From assembly GCF_030296755.1 (NCBI RefSeq), contig NZ_AP027741.1, positions 2,843,001 through 2,907,000 on the forward strand: a stretch of DNA of 64,000 nucleotides. The letters run 5' to 3'. This stretch comes from Methylophaga marina (lineage in GTDB: Bacteria; Pseudomonadota; Gammaproteobacteria; Nitrosococcales; Methylophagaceae). Below, one piece after another: positions 60,499 to 64,000 of the stretch. The notes beneath the pieces were generated by a model, which saw nothing but the letters and a program-made list of their open reading frames with translations, searched no databases and was not told where the DNA came from. Made by a program: the position numbers and the translations under genes. The first letter of the stretch is position 1; each line of letters starts with the position of its first letter.

Positions 60499-61168
60499 GG
60501 GGCAGGTTAAGCCTGTAACCACGCCCACGTAATGTTTCTATTGGATTAAGTTGTTTATCTGGATCCAATTTACTACGTAAACGTTTTACAAATACCTCAA
60601 TGACATTACTATCACGATCTTGATCTTGTTCGTAGATATGGTCGGTGAGTTCTGTTTTTGAAATGACTTCGCCCGCATGCAGCAATAGATAATGAAGTAA
60701 ACGATATTCGTAAGCTGTTAGTTCAATTAGCTGACCGTTTTTGGTGACTTCTTGCGTGGCCGGGTTGAGTGTGATTGGACCACAGCTTAGTGTTGGATTT
60801 GACCAACCTGATGCGCGGCGGCTAAGTGCGTTGATACGTGCGATAAGCTCTTCAAAATGAAATGGTTTGACCAGGTAGTCGTCAGCACCAGATTCAAGGC
60901 CTTCAACTTTATCTTGCCAGCGACCACGTGCTGTTAATATCAGGATAGGGTAGTCAAATCCTTGTTTGCGTAATGACTGAATCAGTTCAATACCAGATAG
61001 TTTCGGCAGCCCCAAATCAATAATAGCCACATCGTAGGGATACTCTGCCCCCATGAAAAGGCCTTCTTCACCATCTGCCACAGCATCGACAGTGAGATTT
61101 TGTTGTTTTAATTGTTGGGTAATTTGTTCACGAAGATGTTTCTCATCTTCTACTAATAAAACGCGCAT
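60485..61168 (-). CDS. phoP: PhoP-like OmpR-family response regulator
   Basis: 227 residues. The receiver domain has the acidic pair in VLLVEDEKHL and the phospho-acceptor Asp 51 in IIDLGLPKLSG; then a winged-helix DNA-binding domain. The segment TARGRWQDKVEGLESGADDYLVKPFHFEELIARINALSRRASG is the closest shared feature with PhoP. It would regulate envelope genes such as eptA if the PhoPQ assignment holds. Precedes phoQ in the same operon. Confidence 0.82.
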   Translation of the reverse strand: MRVLLVEDEKHLREQITQQLKQQNLTVDAVADGEEGLFMGAEYPYDVAIIDLGLPKLSGIELIQSLRKQGFDYPILILTARGRWQDKVEGLESGADDYLVKPFHFEELIARINALSRRASGWSNPTLSCGPITLNPATQEVTKNGQLIELTAYEYRLLHYLLLHAGEVISKTELTDHIYEQDQDRDSNVIEVFVKRLRSKLDPDKQLNPIETLRGRGYRLNLPRESH

Positions 61169-61174
61169 GCAACC

Positions 61175-61465
61175 TCATGGAACTGAATGGCCGGAGTCAC
61201 GATCAAATCGGTGATTTTTTACTTTTCCATCGTTATGCAGCACTTTAACACGAAATACCGTTTTGCTACCGTAGTGCTCTTCTTCAACGGAAAGGATTTT
61301 TCCGCCTGTTTCAACTTTTGCCAGTTCAGCTGCTGTATGTGTCGTTAAGGGTAAAGCAATTTCATTAATGTTGTTGCCCGGCTCTTGTTCGTAAGGTCGA
61401 TGTTCATCCGCAAATGCAAGGAGTGGTGGACAGGTAAAAAGAAGTATTAATAAAACTCTATACAT
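61175..61465 (-). CDS. PepSY-domain exported protein
   Basis: A 96-residue protein with signal peptide (VLLILLFTCPPLLAFA) and a PepSY-like mature part: VETGGKILSVEEEHYGSKTVFRVKVLHNDGKVKNHRFD. PepSY proteins of this kind often lie just upstream of PhoPQ-type pairs and may modulate the sensor or a periplasmic protease. Ends 6 bases before the response regulator. Confidence 0.8.
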   Translation of the reverse strand: MYRVLLILLFTCPPLLAFADEHRPYEQEPGNNINEIALPLTTHTAAELAKVETGGKILSVEEEHYGSKTVFRVKVLHNDGKVKNHRFDRDSGHSVP

Positions 61466-61540
61466 GGCTTGGCCTTACTATTCCGTGAGTAAATATAAGC
61501 AGCTGAATTGAATGGTAAAGGTTCATCATAAACACTGACA

Positions 61541-61942
61541 TCAGTCGATCAACTCGGGTGTTACAGCCCCAAGCGCGCCATCAGCTCTGGCCCTTAAGTA
61601 ACTATAAATTCTATCTCTGTTTTTCATAACGCTATCATTCGATTGCCAAGCAGGCATTACCCCAATTCGGCCTTTTTTTCCTCTGGCAACAACAGTAAAA
61701 AACTCATCTCTATCCGTTGTTTTTAAGGTTTTTGTTAAGTCACTGGCTGCCAATCCTTGTCCGAAGGTGCCATGACATCTTGCACACCAGGTTCGATAGA
61801 CTTTGTAGCCAATGAAGGTATCAGAGTCTACTTTGTTATTTGCTTTCACTGTATATGGTCTACCATCCGCAAACAATGGACATGATGCTAATAGTGTACT
61901 GGCGAATGAAAACAAAATGGCAACTGATTTTATAGGGTTCAT
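61541..61942 (-). CDS. Exported c-type cytochrome (PedF/XoxG-like)
   Basis: 133 residues with Sec signal (VAILFSFASTLLASCPLFA), one haem motif CARCH at about residue 58, a distal Met in GVMPAW, and C-terminal YLRARADGALGAVTP. The ending RADGALG matches cytochrome c550 PedF/XoxG-type partners of PQQ alcohol dehydrogenases. An upstream ATG at 61984 gives a longer frame without improving the signal. Physiological donor not shown; no alcohol dehydrogenase is in the window. Confidence 0.75.
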   Translation of the reverse strand: MNPIKSVAILFSFASTLLASCPLFADGRPYTVKANNKVDSDTFIGYKVYRTWCARCHGTFGQGLAASDLTKTLKTTDRDEFFTVVARGKKGRIGVMPAWQSNDSVMKNRDRIYSYLRARADGALGAVTPELID

Positions 61943-62421
61943 AGCCGCTCTTAATATGGTTATTGAAGTGATAAAGAACATCAACAGCCTGTCTTATTTA
62001 TACGTTCAACTCAATGGCCATTACCATTAATGTGCATGGTATTGTTTCACTTGGCGTACGGTTTATTGACGCCATCTATCTTCGTTTAATGCGTATTTTC
62101 ATGCCATGACACAGGTCATGATTATTCTATTCTTTTCAATACTAAGTGTACCTGCTTAACTTCGGCTGCAGAATTGATACAATTGCTCATGCCTGATAGC
62201 AATAAGAAAGATATCATCCAAACGAATTCACCTCCGCTCAGTCATTAAGAGAACAATAGCAGACTTAAACTGAACTACTCCTGAATAAAGCTGGTGTTGA
62301 ATATCAATTTTTCGTATTCTCGTGAACTGTCTCACACGTAAATCATCAATAAGTATGATTAACTGTGTCATCGTGTGAATCAGTTCAAATAATTAAATAC
62401 ATTTACGATTCTGGAATAAAG
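61943..62421. other. Intergenic region with nested inverted repeats
   Basis: About 480 bases between divergent genes. TCACACG (62332-62338) and CGTGTGA (62372-62378) bracket an inner AATCAT/ATGATT stem (62341-62346, 62355-62360). No coding frame or known RNA motif is seen elsewhere. Confidence 0.45.
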
Positions 62422-64000
62422 TTGGAAACGGTTAGCCAAACTCACTTAGAGCGACATGCTCAGAAATTTAAAATTAACAAAATGCGAGTCGGCATTTTGT
62501 TACAGCAGGGCTTTATCGCCAGTATGACAAATATTGTCATCCTTATTCTGACTTTGCTTGCTTTACATTCATCAGAAAATGCAAGTTCGCTCTTCATTTG
62601 GGGAATGCTTACTTTTTTGGCCATCCTTTTTAGGATGTTGCTTATTCACTATCTCAAGAGTCATTTTACTGAACATGAACAAACGGCATCGACAGTTGCT
62701 CGTTACGAGAAAATATACGCCGCTGGTGTGCTGTTATCAGGACTGGCATGGGGCAGTCTGGGATTTGCTTTTGATGGTGATTCACAATTTAATCATCAAT
62801 TGATTATTCCTCTGGTCATTGCCGGTCTCTGTTCTGGTGCAATTTATTCAATGCTCAGTAGCCTCACCAGTTATGTCGCTTATGTCTATCCGATGCTAAT
62901 CTGCATCATAGGCGCTATGTTTTATGTCGATTTAGAAGTAGAAGCGCTGACATTAATCACCTATATGATCGCCTGCACAATGTTATTTAGAAATCTGCAT
63001 GCAAGGGTCATGGAAAGTCTGCAGTTGCGTCAAGAAAATGAACACCTAGTAGAACATTTAACTCAGATAAATGAAGCACAAACCCACCTTGTTGAAACGC
63101 TACAAAATAAAGAAGTATTTCTGACACAGACTTTTGAAAATGCTGGCGTTCCCGTTTTTGTCACCAATGCTGATTTAATTATTCTTGATGTGAATAAAGC
63201 GAGTTGCGATTTATTTGGTTATAGCAAGACAGAATTCAAAGGCATCAATATGCTGCAACTACTGCATGATGATGAACCTGATCAACCAGGAAATGATTTT
63301 TATAAATTAGTTGAAGGGGATGTTGAGCAATATCAGATCACCAAAAAATGCTTGGGTCGTGACAAAAAACCATTATGGTTATCAGGCACCGTCTCAGCAG
63401 TAAGAAATAATAAAAACGAAGTCGATTACATTGTCATTCATGCGCAAGATATTACGGAGCAGAAATTACTTTCAGAAGATCTTCAGTATCTTGCGCTACA
63501 TGACACATTGACAGGATTACCTAATCGATTTGCCATAGAGAAACACCTACAACTGCTACTTCAGGAGCAAACAGAACCTAATCATGTGTTTTGTTATATC
63601 GATGTTGACCAGTTTAAAGTTATCAACGATACCTGTGGTCATAAAGCAGGTGATAAATTACTGATACAAATCGCGCACCTAATCAAATGTGAACTTCAGC
63701 CTTCTGATGTGCTTTCCAGGCTGAGTGGGGATGAGTTTGCCATTCTTTTCATGGATACGTCTGCAACACAGGCACAAGCGAAGTTGAACAAAGTGATGGA
63801 TAAAATTCGTCATTTTGAATTTATCGATCATGATTTATCGTTTAACTCTTCTATCAGTGTTGGCATGGTCAACATCACGCCCACGAGCACGATGACTGAT
63901 ATCTTTAAACAAGCAGATAACGCCTGTTACGCCGCAAAAGAAGCAGGCAGAGATCGTATCCATGTGTTTAGCAGTCATGATCAGGAAATCGTACAACGTA
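62422..64000 (+). CDS. Membrane PAS-GGDEF protein, 3' end beyond the window
   Basis: Open frame from TTG 62422 (AAAG upstream) to the window end, at least 526 residues. About five N-terminal membrane helices (to residue 190), a coiled-coil, a PAS domain (FLTQTFENAGVPVFVTNADLIILDVNKASCDLFGY), then GGDEF with LHDTLTGLPNRFAIE, DVDQFKVINDTCGHKAGD and LSGDEF (SGDEF variant, likely still active). No RxxD I-site before it. The downstream end would normally carry an EAL domain. Partial. Confidence 0.85.
   Translation, partial: METVSQTHLERHAQKFKINKMRVGILLQQGFIASMTNIVILILTLLALHSSENASSLFIWGMLTFLAILFRMLLIHYLKSHFTEHEQTASTVARYEKIYAAGVLLSGLAWGSLGFAFDGDSQFNHQLIIPLVIAGLCSGAIYSMLSSLTSYVAYVYPMLICIIGAMFYVDLEVEALTLITYMIACTMLFRNLHARVMESLQLRQENEHLVEHLTQINEAQTHLVETLQNKEVFLTQTFENAGVPVFVTNADLIILDVNKASCDLFGYSKTEFKGINMLQLLHDDEPDQPGNDFYKLVEGDVEQYQITKKCLGRDKKPLWLSGTVSAVRNNKNEVDYIVIHAQDITEQKLLSEDLQYLALHDTLTGLPNRFAIEKHLQLLLQEQTEPNHVFCYIDVDQFKVINDTCGHKAGDKLLIQIAHLIKCELQPSDVLSRLSGDEFAILFMDTSATQAQAKLNKVMDKIRHFEFIDHDLSFNSSISVGMVNITPTSTMTDIFKQADNACYAAKEAGRDRIHVFSSHDQEIVQR

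Noticed and set aside
62558-62803. Short plus-strand frame at the 3' end
   Set aside because: It lies out of frame inside the PAS-GGDEF gene, which has continuous conserved motifs to the window end.

Overview
The window looks like chromosomal core DNA of a marine, moderately low-GC gammaproteobacterium. It encodes a Na+-pumping oxaloacetate decarboxylase, Na+/H+ antiport, ZipA, DarP, CysZ, LdhA, PpiC and Rnk proteins of gammaproteobacterial type, and a PedF/XoxG-like cytochrome c of the kind that accepts electrons from PQQ alcohol dehydrogenases. A Methylophaga-like methylotroph would fit; this is inference from gene content. I see no tRNA, rRNA, IS element, prophage or CRISPR array.

Layout: 0-6 kb carries ldhA-dinG, a small exported repeat protein, ppiC, a DJ-1/PfpI protein, a methyltransferase-like protein and an S4 protein. 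6-9.4 kb is oadGAB on the minus strand. 9.6-16 kb has an RNase J-type nuclease with a PilZ protein, a gamma-glutamylcyclotransferase-fold protein, a patatin, and a LysR gene divergent from DoxX-oxidoreductase-pirin. 16-23.4 kb is envelope biology: eptA-PAP2, then a yhiI-rbbA-yhhJ type export operon. 23.5-30 kb has an EAL phosphodiesterase, DUF2721, MscS, a K+ channel, a lipoprotein, a broken hydrolase, rnk and a membrane diguanylate cyclase. 30-37 kb has the DUF2157-DUF4401-GDYXXLXY trio, a DAHP synthase, a TIGR03790 protein and a second diguanylate cyclase. 37-47.7 kb has OsmC, opgG facing a six-hairpin-like exported protein, a GFA protein, a permease, a NUDIX protein, an Na+/H+ antiporter and a FucP-type sugar transporter. 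47.8-64 kb has an MFS-PlsC-AMP-ligase fusion, an HD phosphohydrolase, a LysE-type exporter, a Bfd-like protein, cysZ, queF, zipA-ligA, a TrpD2-like gene-yjbQ-darP, a PhoPQ-like system with PepSY protein and cytochrome c, and the start of a PAS-GGDEF protein that runs off the end.

The most interesting signal is the leader of the DAHP synthase gene (about 33.70-33.95 kb, minus strand). A short reading frame carries Tyr-Trp-Trp-Phe-Ala-Tyr-Gly-Tyr-Phe-Tyr and is followed by mutually exclusive hairpins ending in a strong intrinsic terminator. It reads as a transcription attenuator that senses all three aromatic amino acids at the entry to the shikimate pathway.

A second window-wide pattern concerns sequence quality. 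Eleven genes (dinG, oadA, rbbA, yhhJ, a diguanylate cyclase, DAHP synthase, a permease, NUDIX, HD, LysE, ligA) are broken by fifteen shifts. Every one is repaired by adding a single base, nearly always in a run of 5-7 identical bases. This points to homopolymer undercalls, not real decay. I mark these genes as pseudogenes as the sequence stands and describe the repaired product. One further gene, the 27.4 kb hydrolase, is broken in a different way, by a 37-bp tandem duplication.
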